64,000 nt of DNA from Halobellus inordinatus. Lineage in GTDB: Archaea > Halobacteriota > Halobacteria > Halobacteriales > Haloferacaceae. Location: NCBI RefSeq assembly GCF_024464655.1, contig NZ_JANHAV010000008.1, positions 62,001-126,000 on the forward strand, read 5' to 3'. How positions within the stretch are numbered: position 1 is the first letter of the stretch; each line of letters begins with the position of its first letter. The notes under the pieces were generated by a model that saw only the letters and a program-made list of their open reading frames with translations, was not told the DNA's origin and ran no database searches. The translations under genes and the position numbers were made by a program. This document shows positions 51,509-61,174 of this stretch, one piece after another.

Positions 51509-51527
51509 AGTTCGCTCTGAGCGAACT
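51509..51527. promoter_or_regulatory. Palindromic operator at the iclR promoter
   Basis: AGTTCGCTCTGAGCGAACT is a perfect nine-base inverted repeat around a central T. It abuts the TATA-like TTTTATATT (51526-51534) of the IclR gene whose ATG is at 51557. A dimer bound here would cover BRE/TATA, as expected for autorepression. Confidence 0.6.
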
Positions 51528-51556
51528 TTTATATTTGTGTCCGTTGATCCAGAAGT

Positions 51557-52369
51557 ATGAACGACGACGCGCGCCCGACCGTTCAGACGACGCAGACGTC
51601 GATCGAGATTCTCGATGTAGTCAGACGACGGGACAGCGCGCGGCTAACGGAGATTGCCGACGCGGTGGGACTCGCGAAGAGCACGGCTTACAAGCATCTC
51701 GTGACTCTCGAACAGAACGGATTCCTCAGACGGGACGGCAACGCCTATCGGATCGGACTGGGGCTCCTGACCTACGGCGAGCACGTCAGGCATCACTGGC
51801 CGGGCTTCGAGGAAGCGACAGAAGCAGTAACGGAGCTAACCGAACGAACCCAAGAAGAGGTCGACTTCGTCGTCGAGGACGGTGGTCGTGTGACCACTCT
51901 CGTCGAGTCGTATCACCCCTGGGTAAAGTACGACGATTCGGTCGATACCGACTCGGCAGCATCCTACCGAGCTCGCGTCGGCGACAGTTACGGGATGCAC
52001 TCGACGGCTGCCGGGCTCGCGATTCTCGCCGAGTATTCGGAAGAACGGGTCGAGCGGATTCTCGATCGACGGGGGCTCCCGAGACGAACCGAACACACCA
52101 TCACCGATCGATCGACGCTGTTCGAGACGCTCGAACGGATCCGTGAGGACGGATACGCCGTCAACGATCAGGGATACACCGAGGGGATGCGAAGCCTCGG
52201 AAAGGCGGTTTGCGGCCCCGACGGGACTGTCGCCGGCGCGCTCACCGTCGCCGGACCGACGTACCGCATCGACGGCGCCGTCTTGGAAGAGCACCTCCCG
52301 AGAGCCCTCGAAGAGACGGCCCGCTCGCTCGAAGCAGCGCTCGCAGAGCGGTCGTGTCCGCCCCGGTAA
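51557..52369 (+). CDS. IclR-family transcriptional regulator
   Basis: Regulator of 270 residues. Residues 12-75 are the winged helix (TSIEILDVVRRRDSARLTEIADAVGLAKSTAYKHL and the wing FLRRDGNAYRIG). The ligand-binding IclR domain follows at 85-260 with SYGMHSTAAGLAILAEY, RGLPRRTEHTITD and GRSLGKAV-like MRSLGKAVCGPDG. The TATA box and palindrome directly upstream suggest a leaderless, autoregulated transcript. It is codirectional with the ugp operon 246 bases downstream, so it probably controls uptake of glycerol phosphates. The ligand is unknown. Confidence 0.9.
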   Translation: MNDDARPTVQTTQTSIEILDVVRRRDSARLTEIADAVGLAKSTAYKHLVTLEQNGFLRRDGNAYRIGLGLLTYGEHVRHHWPGFEEATEAVTELTERTQEEVDFVVEDGGRVTTLVESYHPWVKYDDSVDTDSAASYRARVGDSYGMHSTAAGLAILAEYSEERVERILDRRGLPRRTEHTITDRSTLFETLERIREDGYAVNDQGYTEGMRSLGKAVCGPDGTVAGALTVAGPTYRIDGAVLEEHLPRALEETARSLEAALAERSCPPR

Positions 52370-52556
52370 TCCAGCCGACTACCCGGAACCCGAAGCTGTC
52401 CAGCAGCTATTGTTTGGTACTGTGCCCTATATTCTCACAGGGAGGGGGCGAGTACGCGGAAGATGGTAATAAATCAATGGCAGAATGGGTTGTTTTTCAT
52501 AGAGAATCGCGGTTGACTGCGGACCTCTCCCGGCGTAACTGCGGGAAACAGAGTGA

Positions 52557-52564
52557 TATATATA
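52557..52564 (+). promoter_or_regulatory. TATA box of the ugp operon
   Basis: TATATATA, giving a start near 52588 and a leader of about 28 bases before the ATG at 52616. A second candidate, ATAAAATG at about 52586, would give a leaderless mRNA. Confidence 0.5.
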
Positions 52565-52615
52565 GAACATACCAAAGAATTATGTGGATAAAATGTAATC
52601 TCCATCCGAGTGCAA

Positions 52616-54031
52616 ATGAAGCCAATCAAATCCAGACGGACGTTTCTCAAAGGAGCAGGTGCGGCGACAGTCGCGGGACTCGCGGGCTGTTCCAGTCAGG
52701 GCGGCAACGGCGGGGGAGAAGAAACCACCGAGAGCGGCGGTTCAGGCGGCGGCGACTCGACCGGCACGACGGTGGGGTCCAGTGGTGACCAGTCGGTCAC
52801 GATTCAGTTCTGGCACGCGATGGGCGGCGACCTCGCGCAGCGCATCGACGACATCGTGAATAGTTTCGAAGAGCAGAGCGACGGGATCACCGTCGAAACG
52901 ACCTCGCGCAACAGTTACCGCGACAACCTCAACGCCACGACGTCGGCAGTGAGTTCCGGGAATCCGCCGGCGCTCTCCCAGATCTTCGAGATCGGGACCC
53001 AGTTGGCTATCGACAGCCAGGCGTTCGTGCCCGTCGAAGACATCATTCCGAGCGACCGAATCAACTTCGACAACTTCCTCGATCCGGTGCTGGACTTCTA
53101 TCGCGTCGACGGAAAGCTAAACTCGATGCCGTTCAACTCCAGCAACGCGATTATGATGTACAACCGGGATGCCTTCGAGGAGGCCGGACTGGATCCGGAC
53201 TCCCCGCCCACGACGTATCAGGGCATCACGGACGCCGCAAACACGCTCACCAGCGAGGGCGTCGTCGACCAGGGGATGACGTTCCCGAACCACTCGTGGT
53301 TCGTCGAGTCCTGGTTCGCACAGCAGAACACGACAGTCGTGAACAACGAGAACGGACGGAACGGGCGCGCCACGGAGTCGAACCTCGACAGCGAGGCCGC
53401 ACAGAACATCTTCGAGTGGTGGACGGACCTCTACGAACAGGATCAGTACCTGAATCCCGGCATCGAAGCGTGGGGCGAAGCACAGCAGGCGTTCCTGACG
53501 CAGAAAACCGGGATGATCATCTACTCGACGTCGAGCATCGCGCCGATGAAGCAGGGCGCCGCCGACAACGGCTTCGAACTCGACACCGCGTACCTGCCCG
53601 CGCCCGGTGGCGACCGGACGGGGATTCCGATCGGCGGGGCGTCGCTGTGGGTCCCGCAGGGCCTCTCGGACGCGCAGCAGCAGGCCGCCGCGGAGTTGCT
53701 CCTGTTCATGACGCAACCGGAGCAGCAGGCGCAGTGGCACACGGGGACCGGCTACTTCCCGGTTCGTGAGGAGTCGATCACGCAGCTCGAAGACGAGGGC
53801 TTCTACGAGGAGAACCCGGCGTTCAGAACCGCGATCGACCAGCTCAACGAGACCGAGAGCACGCCCGCGACGAGCGGGGCGCTGATGGGTCCGTTCCCGG
53901 AAGTCCGTACCATCATCGAGGAAGGGTACGTCAGTATGATTCAGGGCAACACGAACGTCAGCGACGGGCTCTCACAGATGAAAAGCGACGTCGACGAGAC
54001 CCTGCAGAGCTACAACGACCGCGTTGCATAA
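52616..54031 (+). CDS. ugpB: Glycerol-3-phosphate/glycerophosphodiester ABC transporter, binding protein
   Basis: Extracellular lipoprotein of 471 residues. Tat signal RRTFLK at 7-12 and lipobox LAGC with Cys25, followed by a Gly/Ser/Thr linker (26-60) and a family-1 solute-binding fold starting VTIQFWHAMGGDLAQRIDDIVNSF. The WHAM start and the stretch NSMPFNSSNAIMMYNRDAFEEAGLD match UgpB-type proteins. The gene order B-A-E-C followed by a glycerophosphodiesterase makes Ugp the best match; other sugar-type substrates are not excluded. ATG 52616 was preferred to the GTG two codons earlier. Confidence 0.82.
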   Translation: MKPIKSRRTFLKGAGAATVAGLAGCSSQGGNGGGEETTESGGSGGGDSTGTTVGSSGDQSVTIQFWHAMGGDLAQRIDDIVNSFEEQSDGITVETTSRNSYRDNLNATTSAVSSGNPPALSQIFEIGTQLAIDSQAFVPVEDIIPSDRINFDNFLDPVLDFYRVDGKLNSMPFNSSNAIMMYNRDAFEEAGLDPDSPPTTYQGITDAANTLTSEGVVDQGMTFPNHSWFVESWFAQQNTTVVNNENGRNGRATESNLDSEAAQNIFEWWTDLYEQDQYLNPGIEAWGEAQQAFLTQKTGMIIYSTSSIAPMKQGAADNGFELDTAYLPAPGGDRTGIPIGGASLWVPQGLSDAQQQAAAELLLFMTQPEQQAQWHTGTGYFPVREESITQLEDEGFYEENPAFRTAIDQLNETESTPATSGALMGPFPEVRTIIEEGYVSMIQGNTNVSDGLSQMKSDVDETLQSYNDRVA

Positions 54032-54090
54032 TCGAGTCGTTCGAACGAACGCCCGCATAAGTTCATAATCACCCCCTTCGCATCGAGACT

Positions 54091-54984
54091 ATGTCAGAAT
54101 TCACGGAACCGTACGAATCGAAGTGGCAGGCGTTTCTGCTGCTCTTACCGACGTTCATCGTCCTAATCGCGTTTCTCTACTATCCCGGGTTGGAGACCTT
54201 CCGATTGAGCCTCTCACAGACGATTCTGCTGGGGAGTCAGAAGGTCTTCGTCGGGCTGGAGAACTACGTCACGCTCGCAACGTCTTCAGAGTACCATTCG
54301 AGTTTCGCGATCTCCGTCGCGTTCGCGGCTGTCGTCGTCATCGGGACGCTCGCCGTCTCGCTTTTCGTCTCGTATCTCTTGTTCGAGGTCGACGTCGGCT
54401 CGTCGACGTACCTGATCGCGGCCATCTGGCCCTACGCCCTCCCGACAGCCGTCGCCGCGTCGGTGCTCCTGTTCCTGCTTCACCCCTCGCTGGGAATCAT
54501 CACCTACTACCTGGAACAACTCACCGGGACCTCACTCGACTGGTTCACGAACGGGCCGCAGGCGTTCGCCGTCGTCGCCGTCGTCGCCATCTGGAAGCAG
54601 TTGGGGTACAACATCATCTTCATGGTCGCAGCCCTCAACAACATCCCCGAGACGCTGACCGAATCGGCCGAGATCGACGGCGTCGGTCACCTGAAGATGT
54701 TGTACCGGGTCTACATCCCGCTGATGTCGCCGACGCTCGTCTTCTTGGTCGTGATGGACACGATCTACGCGTTCTTCTCGACGTTCCCGCTCGTCGATCT
54801 GATGACCAGCGGTGGTCCGAGCGGCGCGACGAATCTGCTGATCTTCAAACTCTACCGCGACGCGTTCGAGTTCAGCAGCCTCGGGCTGGCGTCGGCCGAG
54901 TCGGTCGTCCTGTTCGCCATCGTGGCGATACTGATGTACGTCCAACTGCGTCTCTCCGAGAGCTACGCGCACTACGGAGGATAA
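54091..54984 (+). CDS. ugpA: ABC transporter permease UgpA
   Basis: Membrane permease of 297 residues with six helices, N-terminus MSEFTEPYESKWQAFLLLLPTFIVL. The coupling helix EAA-type motif is ESAEIDGVGHLKMLYRVYIPLMSP near residue 190-213. It forms the channel with UgpE and docks on UgpC. It sits 59 bases after ugpB. Assignment as UgpA follows from position and binding-protein family. Confidence 0.85.
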   Translation: MSEFTEPYESKWQAFLLLLPTFIVLIAFLYYPGLETFRLSLSQTILLGSQKVFVGLENYVTLATSSEYHSSFAISVAFAAVVVIGTLAVSLFVSYLLFEVDVGSSTYLIAAIWPYALPTAVAASVLLFLLHPSLGIITYYLEQLTGTSLDWFTNGPQAFAVVAVVAIWKQLGYNIIFMVAALNNIPETLTESAEIDGVGHLKMLYRVYIPLMSPTLVFLVVMDTIYAFFSTFPLVDLMTSGGPSGATNLLIFKLYRDAFEFSSLGLASAESVVLFAIVAILMYVQLRLSESYAHYGG

Positions 54985-55036
54985 TATGCGAGGCAAAGAT
55001 CCAATACCCACTGTCGAGATGCGGGAGGTACAATAG

Positions 55037-55912
55037 ATGGCGACACAGACAGGTCCGTCTTCGAAGTCCGTCCTCGGACGCCTGCTACCGGAGGGTGTCG
55101 AGACCGAACAGGTGATCGTCCACGGCGGACTGCTCCTATCGATTTTCCTGATGGGACTGCCACTGCTCTTGGCGCTCGTTATGAGCACGCAGAACACGAC
55201 GGAGGTCTACCAGATCACTAATATCGGCGTGGGGAGCGAAGGGCTCTCGAACTACCAGACCGCGCTGAATCAGTACGGCTTCGGCGAGTATATGATCAAC
55301 TCGGTCGTGATGTCGGTGATCATCGTCGTCGGCAAGGTGACGCTGTCGCTGTTCGCCGCGCTGGCGCTCGTCTACTACCGGTTCCCCTACGAGCGCGCGG
55401 TGTTTATGTTCATTCTGCTCACGCTCTTGCTGCCGGTCCCGGTCCGCATCGTGCCGCTTTTCGACCTGATGGCACGGCTGGGGTGGGGGAACACGCTGAT
55501 GGCCATCACCGGCCCGTACATCGCGAGTGCGACGGCCGTCTTCCTGTTCAGACAGCACTTTATGTCCATTCCCGCCTCGCTGGTCGAGAACGCGCACCTC
55601 GACGGCGTCGGCCCGTTGCGGTTCCTCTGGGAGGTGCTGATCCCGATGTCCAAGGGGATGATTGCGGGCGTCTCGGTGATCACGTTCATCTACGCGTGGA
55701 ATCAGTACCTCTGGCCGCTCATCATCATCAGCGACCAGAGCAAGCAGGTCGTGCAGGTCGGGTTGCGCTTCCTGCAGGCGGCGTCGCAGTCGGGACTCAC
55801 CCGGTGGGGACTCATTATGGCCGGCGCCGTGATAGCGCTGCTTCCGCCGCTGGTCGTGCTCATCGTGTTGCACCGACCGCTGCTCAAGACCCTGGCAATC
55901 CAACAGAAGTGA
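55037..55912 (+). CDS. ugpE: ABC transporter permease UgpE
   Basis: Second permease, 291 residues, six helices after a short cytoplasmic lead. The coupling motif is ENAHLDGVGPLRFLWEVLIPMSKGMI near residues 180-205. The start ATG at 55037 has a ribosome site GGGAGGT (55022-55028) eight bases upstream. It overlaps no gene; ugpC starts six bases after its stop, so translation is probably coupled. Confidence 0.87.
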   Translation: MATQTGPSSKSVLGRLLPEGVETEQVIVHGGLLLSIFLMGLPLLLALVMSTQNTTEVYQITNIGVGSEGLSNYQTALNQYGFGEYMINSVVMSVIIVVGKVTLSLFAALALVYYRFPYERAVFMFILLTLLLPVPVRIVPLFDLMARLGWGNTLMAITGPYIASATAVFLFRQHFMSIPASLVENAHLDGVGPLRFLWEVLIPMSKGMIAGVSVITFIYAWNQYLWPLIIISDQSKQVVQVGLRFLQAASQSGLTRWGLIMAGAVIALLPPLVVLIVLHRPLLKTLAIQQK

Positions 55913-55918
55913 TTCACA

Positions 55919-57061
55919 ATGTCTGATATAACTATTACCGGACTCACGAAACGGTTCGACGACGTAACGGCAGTCGACGATATCGACCTCGAGGTCAAGA
56001 ACGGAGAGTTCCTCGTGCTCGTCGGCCCATCGGGCTGTGGGAAGTCGACGACGCTGCGAATGATCGCCGGACTGGAGGACATCACGAGCGGCGACCTCCA
56101 CATCGGCGACCGGCGGGTCAACGATCTGGAGCCGAAAGAGCGCAGCATCGCGATGGTGTTCCAGAACTACGCGCTGTATCCGCACATGACGGGCGCGGAG
56201 AATATGAAGTTCGGAATGAAGTCCGTCAGCAACTACACCAGCGCGGAGATCGACGAGCGCGTCCGCGAAGCCGCCGAGATTCTCGACATCGAGGAACTGC
56301 TCGACCGGCGGCCCAGCGAACTGTCCGGCGGCGAACGCCAGCGCGTCGCAATCGGCCGCGCGCTCGTCCGCGAACCCGACGTGTTCCTGCTGGACGAACC
56401 GCTGAGCAACCTCGACGCGAAGCTCCGGGTGCAGATGCGGGCCGAACTCCTGCAACTGCACCGGGAACTCGACGCGACGACGCTGTACGTGACGCACGAC
56501 CAGACCGAGGCGATGACGCTCGGCGATCGGGTCGCGGTCCTCAACGACGGCGAGATCGAACAGGTCGATCCCCCGCAGTTGCTCTACGACTACCCGGCGA
56601 CGCGGTTCGTCGCGGAGTTCATCGGCAGCCCGGCGATGAACATCCTGCCCGTCGAACTCGTTTCAGACGGCTCCGACATCAGTGTGCACCACGAGCAGTT
56701 CGAGCTTCCGCTCCCGAACGCCGACTCGTTCACGGCCCAGCCGAAATCGGCGTTCTTCGGGATACGGCCAGAGGACATCTCGCTCGCGAGGAACGTCGCC
56801 GGCGACGTCCCGACGTTCGAGGCGGAAGTCACCGTCACCGAACCGCTCGGAGAGTCGCTGCTCATCCACTGTCGGGTCGGCGACGACGAGATCCACGTGA
56901 AGGCTGCCGCACGGAGTTCGATCGACCCAGGCGACAGACTCGAACTCGGCGTCGACGAAGAGCGCCTGCACGTGTTCGACGGGACGGGCGAGGCCATCTA
57001 TCACTCCTCCCCGCGCGGGCACGCCTCGTCCGACGCGGTACCCACCCAGCCAGAGCCGTGA
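55919..57061 (+). CDS. ugpC: ABC transporter ATPase UgpC
   Basis: ATPase of 380 residues in the MalK/UgpC group. Walker A GPSGCGKST is at 36-44, the Q-loop is in VFQNYALYPHMT, the signature is LSGGERQR near 134, and Walker B is FLLDEPLSNLDAK. The C-terminal third carries the TOBE/OB regulatory domain (from about 245) that takes inputs such as inhibitors. It energises the Ugp permease and is in the same operon. Confidence 0.9.
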   Translation: MSDITITGLTKRFDDVTAVDDIDLEVKNGEFLVLVGPSGCGKSTTLRMIAGLEDITSGDLHIGDRRVNDLEPKERSIAMVFQNYALYPHMTGAENMKFGMKSVSNYTSAEIDERVREAAEILDIEELLDRRPSELSGGERQRVAIGRALVREPDVFLLDEPLSNLDAKLRVQMRAELLQLHRELDATTLYVTHDQTEAMTLGDRVAVLNDGEIEQVDPPQLLYDYPATRFVAEFIGSPAMNILPVELVSDGSDISVHHEQFELPLPNADSFTAQPKSAFFGIRPEDISLARNVAGDVPTFEAEVTVTEPLGESLLIHCRVGDDEIHVKAAARSSIDPGDRLELGVDEERLHVFDGTGEAIYHSSPRGHASSDAVPTQPEP

Positions 57062-57097
57062 GCGGGGCGAAACCGCGTCGGCAGGGGCGGCGGTAGC

Positions 57098-57844
57098 GTG
57101 CGGCCGATCGCGCATCGCGGCTGTCTGACGCAGTACCCCGAGAACACGCTCCGGGCGTTCCGGCGCTCGGCGTCGGTCGTCGATATGATCGAAACCGACG
57201 TCCAACGGTGTGGGTCCGGCGAACTCGTGATCTTCCACGACGAGACGCTCGACCGGGTGACCGACGCCACCGGCGAGGTCGCATCGACGCCGCTGGCGGA
57301 CCTCAAAGAAGTGTCAATCCTCGGCAGCGGCGAGTCGATCCCGACGTTGACGGAGGCGTTCGAGGCTGTGCCCACAGACGTCGGGCTGAATCTGGAGCTG
57401 AAAGGGAAGGGGGTCGCCAACGAGACTGTCGAGGTCGCGAGTCGCTACGACCACGAAGTGATCGTCTCCTCGTTCCGACCGGCAGCGGTCGCCGCCGCTC
57501 GCGACGCCGGGGCAGCGTCGCTCGCGCTCTTGCTCTACGAGGACGAGGAAGCCGCCGCCGACTTCGATACGGACGCAGCGCTCGATGCGGCTGCCGAACT
57601 CGACTGTGACTACGTCCACCCGCACGTTGGACTCTGTCTCGAGACCGACGTCGTCGGCGACGCGCACGCTCGCGGCTTCGGCGTCAATGCCTGGACGGCC
57701 GCGGACGAAGCGGACCTCCGCGAACTGCGAGCGCGCGGGGTCGACGGCGTCGTGATCGACGATTGCGAACTCGCCGCCGTCTGCCGCGACGGAGAGGCGG
57801 ACTCCGAAAACGAGAGTGAGAGTGGTTCTCGGAAGTCCGTATAG
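57098..57844 (+). CDS. ugpQ: Glycerophosphodiester phosphodiesterase
   Basis: Hydrolyses glycerophosphodiesters to glycerol 3-phosphate and an alcohol. The 248 residues have AHRG at 5-8 with the catalytic His, ENT at 15-17, ETDVQRC with a metal-site Glu, FHDETLDRVTDATG with the second catalytic His, and GLNLELKG. No signal peptide, so it acts in the cytoplasm on imported diesters. GTG 57098 is the start, 37 bases after ugpC. It makes lipid head-group diesters usable as a phosphorus or carbon source. Confidence 0.88.
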   Translation: MRPIAHRGCLTQYPENTLRAFRRSASVVDMIETDVQRCGSGELVIFHDETLDRVTDATGEVASTPLADLKEVSILGSGESIPTLTEAFEAVPTDVGLNLELKGKGVANETVEVASRYDHEVIVSSFRPAAVAAARDAGAASLALLLYEDEEAAADFDTDAALDAAAELDCDYVHPHVGLCLETDVVGDAHARGFGVNAWTAADEADLRELRARGVDGVVIDDCELAAVCRDGEADSENESESGSRKSV

Positions 57845-58273
57845 ATGCCCGCCAACGGTGTGGCGAGCCCAATGAACAGGTACGCCAGTCACTACGAGTT
57901 GCACGGCAGGGGCACCGAGTGACTCGGGGCAGCGAACGACGCATCGAATCCGGATCGTAGACCGGCGCGCCGCACAGAACGGTACCGTGACTGTTCACGG
58001 ACGAGGCGCAGGCGACTCACGGAGACAGTGGTGCAAAACAGCATCCAAAGTAACGTGATGATTCACTGTTAATTCTGCAGCTGAATAGCGTCTAGAAACA
58101 GTTAGAACCACTCAGAATTGGTTTCGGACAATTATGATATCCGGTATTTAACTGCGTGTATGTTATATAAATATACTCCATAAGCCATATAAAATTTCAC
58201 ATATGTGTATTTAGAAGCAATATAGATATAATCCTGCAAAAGCATAAATAACAAAACGATCAATTATGATATT
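57845..58273. promoter_or_regulatory. AT-rich control region of the phn operon
   Basis: I see no gene in these 429 bases. From 58130 on it is rich in A and T, with TATATAAATATA near 58165, a CACATATGTG palindrome at about 58198-58207 and CATAAATA near 58242-58249, which lies about 27 bases before the phnD ATG and is the likely TATA box (leaderless). Phosphate-dependent control is expected from the cargo, not shown. Confidence 0.5.
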
Positions 58274-59476
58274 ATGCGCCGGATAGACCGAAGGAAGTTC
58301 GTCAGCGGGATCAGTGCGGCTGCACTCGCGAGCGTCGCAGGATGCAGCGGCGGCAGTAGTGGTACTGAGACGCAAACGCAAACCGAAAGCGGAGAGAGTA
58401 CGACCACGACCGCGGGTGGCAGTGATGAGACCACCACCAGCGGTGAGGAAGGCCTCGATCCGACAGATCCGTCGACGTTCCCCGAGTTCGACCCCACAGA
58501 CCCGCAGTTCCCGCAGTTGACGAGTACGCTGCTCGAAGCGGGGTACGAGACCGGGTCGATGACGGACCTCGAACGGATGCGAGAGAACCCGCGCGAGGAA
58601 CCGCGCTACGGCGATCCAGTTCCATCGACACCCGAGGACGAGAGCGAGTGGCTCGACCCCGACACGCTGCAGTTCTCGCTTGTCCCCACCGAAGACCCGA
58701 CGGTGTACGAGAACACGCTGGAACCGCTCCTCAACAACATCGAAGAGGAGACCGGAAAGACCGTCGAGTACGCGACGCTCGACTCCTACGCGGCGCAGGT
58801 CGAGTCGATGCGATCGGAGCGGCTCCACCTCGCAGGATTCTCGACGGGGACAGTTCCGTTCGCCGTCAACATTGCAGGCGCGGTCCCGTTCTCGGTCCAG
58901 ATCGACGGCAGCGGCGAGGGCGGCTCGTTCGGCTATCGGCTCTGGCTCATCACCCAACTGGACAACGGAGAGATCGTCGAACTCGAAGACCTGGAAGGAA
59001 AGACGATCGCACACGCCGACCCATCCTCGAACTCGGGGAACCTGGCCCCGCGGGCACTATTCGCCAATCAGGGCGTCGTGCCCGGCGAGGACTACGAGGT
59101 GGCATACTCCGGCGGCCACCAACAGAGTTCGCTCGGCGTCGCGAACGGAGATTACCCCGCCGCCCCGGTCTGTTCGACCTGTTATGGCCGCGTCGCGGCC
59201 GACGATCAGCTCGATCCGAGCGCGATCAAGTGCATCTGGGCGTCGGAACCGTTCCCGACGACTGCCTTCTCGTACGTCCACACGCTCCACCCCGACATCC
59301 AGGAGGGCGTTCGTGCGGCCTTCCTCGAGTACGACTACGAAGACACCACCATCGCCGAGGAGTTCGAGGGGCGTGGCACGTGGGTCGAGATCGATTACGC
59401 GACGGTCTGGGACATCATCCTCCAGATCCAGGAATCGCTCGAAGTCGAGTACGAGACGGGCAACATCGGCGAGTAG
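58274..59476 (+). CDS. phnD: Phosphonate-type ABC transporter, binding protein
   Basis: Lipoprotein of 400 residues. Tat signal RRKFVS at 6-11, lipobox VAGC with Cys24, then a Thr/Ser/Glu-rich linker to about residue 130. The PhnD/SsuA fold follows: [36 protein letters not shown], and a cysteine pair in [11 protein letters not shown]. The length is increased by the haloarchaeal linker. Ligands of this family include phosphonates, phosphite and related oxyanions; the exact one is open. First gene of phnD-C-E-E. Confidence 0.85.
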   Translation: MRRIDRRKFVSGISAAALASVAGCSGGSSGTETQTQTESGESTTTTAGGSDETTTSGEEGLDPTDPSTFPEFDPTDPQFPQLTSTLLEAGYETGSMTDLERMRENPREEPRYGDPVPSTPEDESEWLDPDTLQFSLVPTEDPTVYENTLEPLLNNIEEETGKTVEYATLDSYAAQVESMRSERLHLAGFSTGTVPFAVNIAGAVPFSVQIDGSGEGGSFGYRLWLITQLDNGEIVELEDLEGKTIAHADPSSNSGNLAPRALFANQGVVPGEDYEVAYSGGHQQSSLGVANGDYPAAPVCSTCYGRVAADDQLDPSAIKCIWASEPFPTTAFSYVHTLHPDIQEGVRAAFLEYDYEDTTIAEEFEGRGTWVEIDYATVWDIILQIQESLEVEYETGNIGE

Positions 59477-59535
59477 TCGATCCCCCGTCGTTCCGCTCTT
59501 CGCACCGTTATGAGACTCACGATAATACATCAGAT

Positions 59536-60363
59536 ATGCTCTCAGTAACCGATCTACAGAAGACGTACTCCTCCGGCGACGAGGCGCTCAAAGGCGTCTC
59601 ACTCGAAGTAACGGGCAACGAGACAGTCGCAGTCATCGGACCGAGCGGCGCCGGAAAGAGTACGTTCATCCGCTGTATCAACCGCCTCACCGAACCCTCG
59701 GGAGGCAGTGTCGAACTCGATGGACTGGAGGTGACAGATCTCTCCGGGAAGAAACTCCGCAACGCGCGGCGCGATATGGGGATGATCTTCCAGGAGTTCA
59801 ATCTCGTCGAGCGGCTGACCGTGATGGAGAACGTGCTTTCGGGGCGCCTCGGCTACGTCAGTACGTGGGAGGCGTTTCGACGAAAGTTCGGCGGCGACGA
59901 CGTCGGGCGAGCCTACGAGGTCTTAGACCGAGTCGGTCTCGAAGGGCACGAAGACGACCGCGCCGACGAACTGTCCGGTGGACAACGGCAGCGCGTCGGC
60001 ATCGCGCGAGCGATCCTGCAGCGCCCGAAGATCCTGCTCGTCGACGAGCCCACGAGCAGTCTCGACCCCGAAACCTCGCGCGCCGTGATGGAACTCCTCA
60101 CCGAAATCGCCGCCGACGACGACATCCCGGTATTGATAAACATTCACGAGGTCAATCTGGCCGAAGAGTACGCCGATCGGATCGTCGGGCTCCGTAACGG
60201 GCAGAAAGTCTTCGAGGGCACGCCCGAAGGTCTCGACGAGACGGCTCGCGGGCAGATCTACCGCGGTGAGGAGATCCCCGAGGAGACGGGCCCCAAACGC
60301 TCGTCCGCCGAAGAAACGGCAGAGGACGCAGCCACACAGGAGGGCGCGCTGCGCCGGGGATAA
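59536..60363 (+). CDS. phnC: Phosphonate-type ABC transporter, ATPase
   Basis: ATPase of 275 residues. Walker [10 protein letters not shown] is at 35-43, the Q-loop is in [15 protein letters not shown], signature LSGGQRQR, Walker [17 protein letters not shown], and H-loop [34 protein letters not shown] is characteristic of PhnC. The last 25 residues are an acidic tail. It starts 59 bases after phnD and stops one base before phnE. Confidence 0.9.
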   Translation: MLSVTDLQKTYSSGDEALKGVSLEVTGNETVAVIGPSGAGKSTFIRCINRLTEPSGGSVELDGLEVTDLSGKKLRNARRDMGMIFQEFNLVERLTVMENVLSGRLGYVSTWEAFRRKFGGDDVGRAYEVLDRVGLEGHEDDRADELSGGQRQRVGIARAILQRPKILLVDEPTSSLDPETSRAVMELLTEIAADDDIPVLINIHEVNLAEEYADRIVGLRNGQKVFEGTPEGLDETARGQIYRGEEIPEETGPKRSSAEETAEDAATQEGALRRG

Positions 60364-60364
60364 A

Positions 60365-61174
60365 ATGGCGACAGAACAATCTGACACGCGGTCGTGGCAG
60401 CGCCCGACGGCGTTCTACAACCGGTACGTGAAGTGGGCCGTGTACGTCGTCATCGGCGCGTTTCTGCTGTGGAGCGCCTGGAATATGCGGATCTCTCCCG
60501 CCCGGGCCGCACAGGGGTGGACCGCCGCCGCCGAACTCCTCGGTGGGATGTTCCCACCGGAGTTCACGCCGTTCAAGACCGACCTCCTGATCCAGGGACT
60601 GATCGAAAGCCTCGCGATGTCGGTCGTCGCGACGATCATCGGCGTCATCCTCTCGATCCCGGTCGCGTTTATGGCGGCCGAGAACATCGCACCCCAGCCG
60701 GTGTACTGGGTCGGTCGCGGGATCATCACCGTCTCACGAGCGTTCCACGAACTCATCATCGCGATCATCGCCGTCAAGGCGGTCGGGATCGGCGCACTCG
60801 CAGGCGTGATCGCGCTCTCGTACAAGACGGTCGGGTTCTTCGCGAAGTTGCTCGCCGAAGACATCGAAGACACCGACGCGGGACAGATGGAGGCTGTCGA
60901 AGCGACCGGCGCGAACCAGACGCAAACGATGCTGTTCGGCGTCGTTCCGCAGGTGATGCCGCGCGTCGTCGGCCTGACGATCTACCGCTGGGACATCAAC
61001 ATCCGTCACAGTACGATCGTGGGAATCGTCGGGGCCGGCGGCATCGGCTCGACGCTCCTCAACTCGTTCGACAAGTACGACTACGACTTTTTCCTGACCA
61101 TCGTGCTCGCGATCATCGCGATCGTCATGGTCGGTGAGTTCGTCAGCACCTACATCAGGGGGCGGATACAATGA
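60365..61174 (+). CDS. phnE: Phosphonate-type ABC transporter permease 1
   Basis: Permease of 269 residues with six helices. The PhnE hallmark YRWDINIRHSTIVGIVGAGGIGSTL is near residues 218-243, and the coupling motif is EAVEATGANQTQTMLFGVVPQ near 180-200. ATG 60365 lies one base after the phnC stop. It pairs with the next gene to make the channel. Confidence 0.9.
   Translation: MATEQSDTRSWQRPTAFYNRYVKWAVYVVIGAFLLWSAWNMRISPARAAQGWTAAAELLGGMFPPEFTPFKTDLLIQGLIESLAMSVVATIIGVILSIPVAFMAAENIAPQPVYWVGRGIITVSRAFHELIIAIIAVKAVGIGALAGVIALSYKTVGFFAKLLAEDIEDTDAGQMEAVEATGANQTQTMLFGVVPQVMPRVVGLTIYRWDINIRHSTIVGIVGAGGIGSTLLNSFDKYDYDFFLTIVLAIIAIVMVGEFVSTYIRGRIQ

Larger units (their letters stand above)
50983..51556. 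other. Intergenic region with two perfect palindromes
   Basis: No gene is supportable in 574 bases. Contents: an 18-bp perfect palindrome at 51143-51160, a 19-bp perfect palindrome at 51509-51527 and the IclR gene's TATA box at about 51526-51534. The rest is mixed sequence with short AT tracts. Confidence 0.6.
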
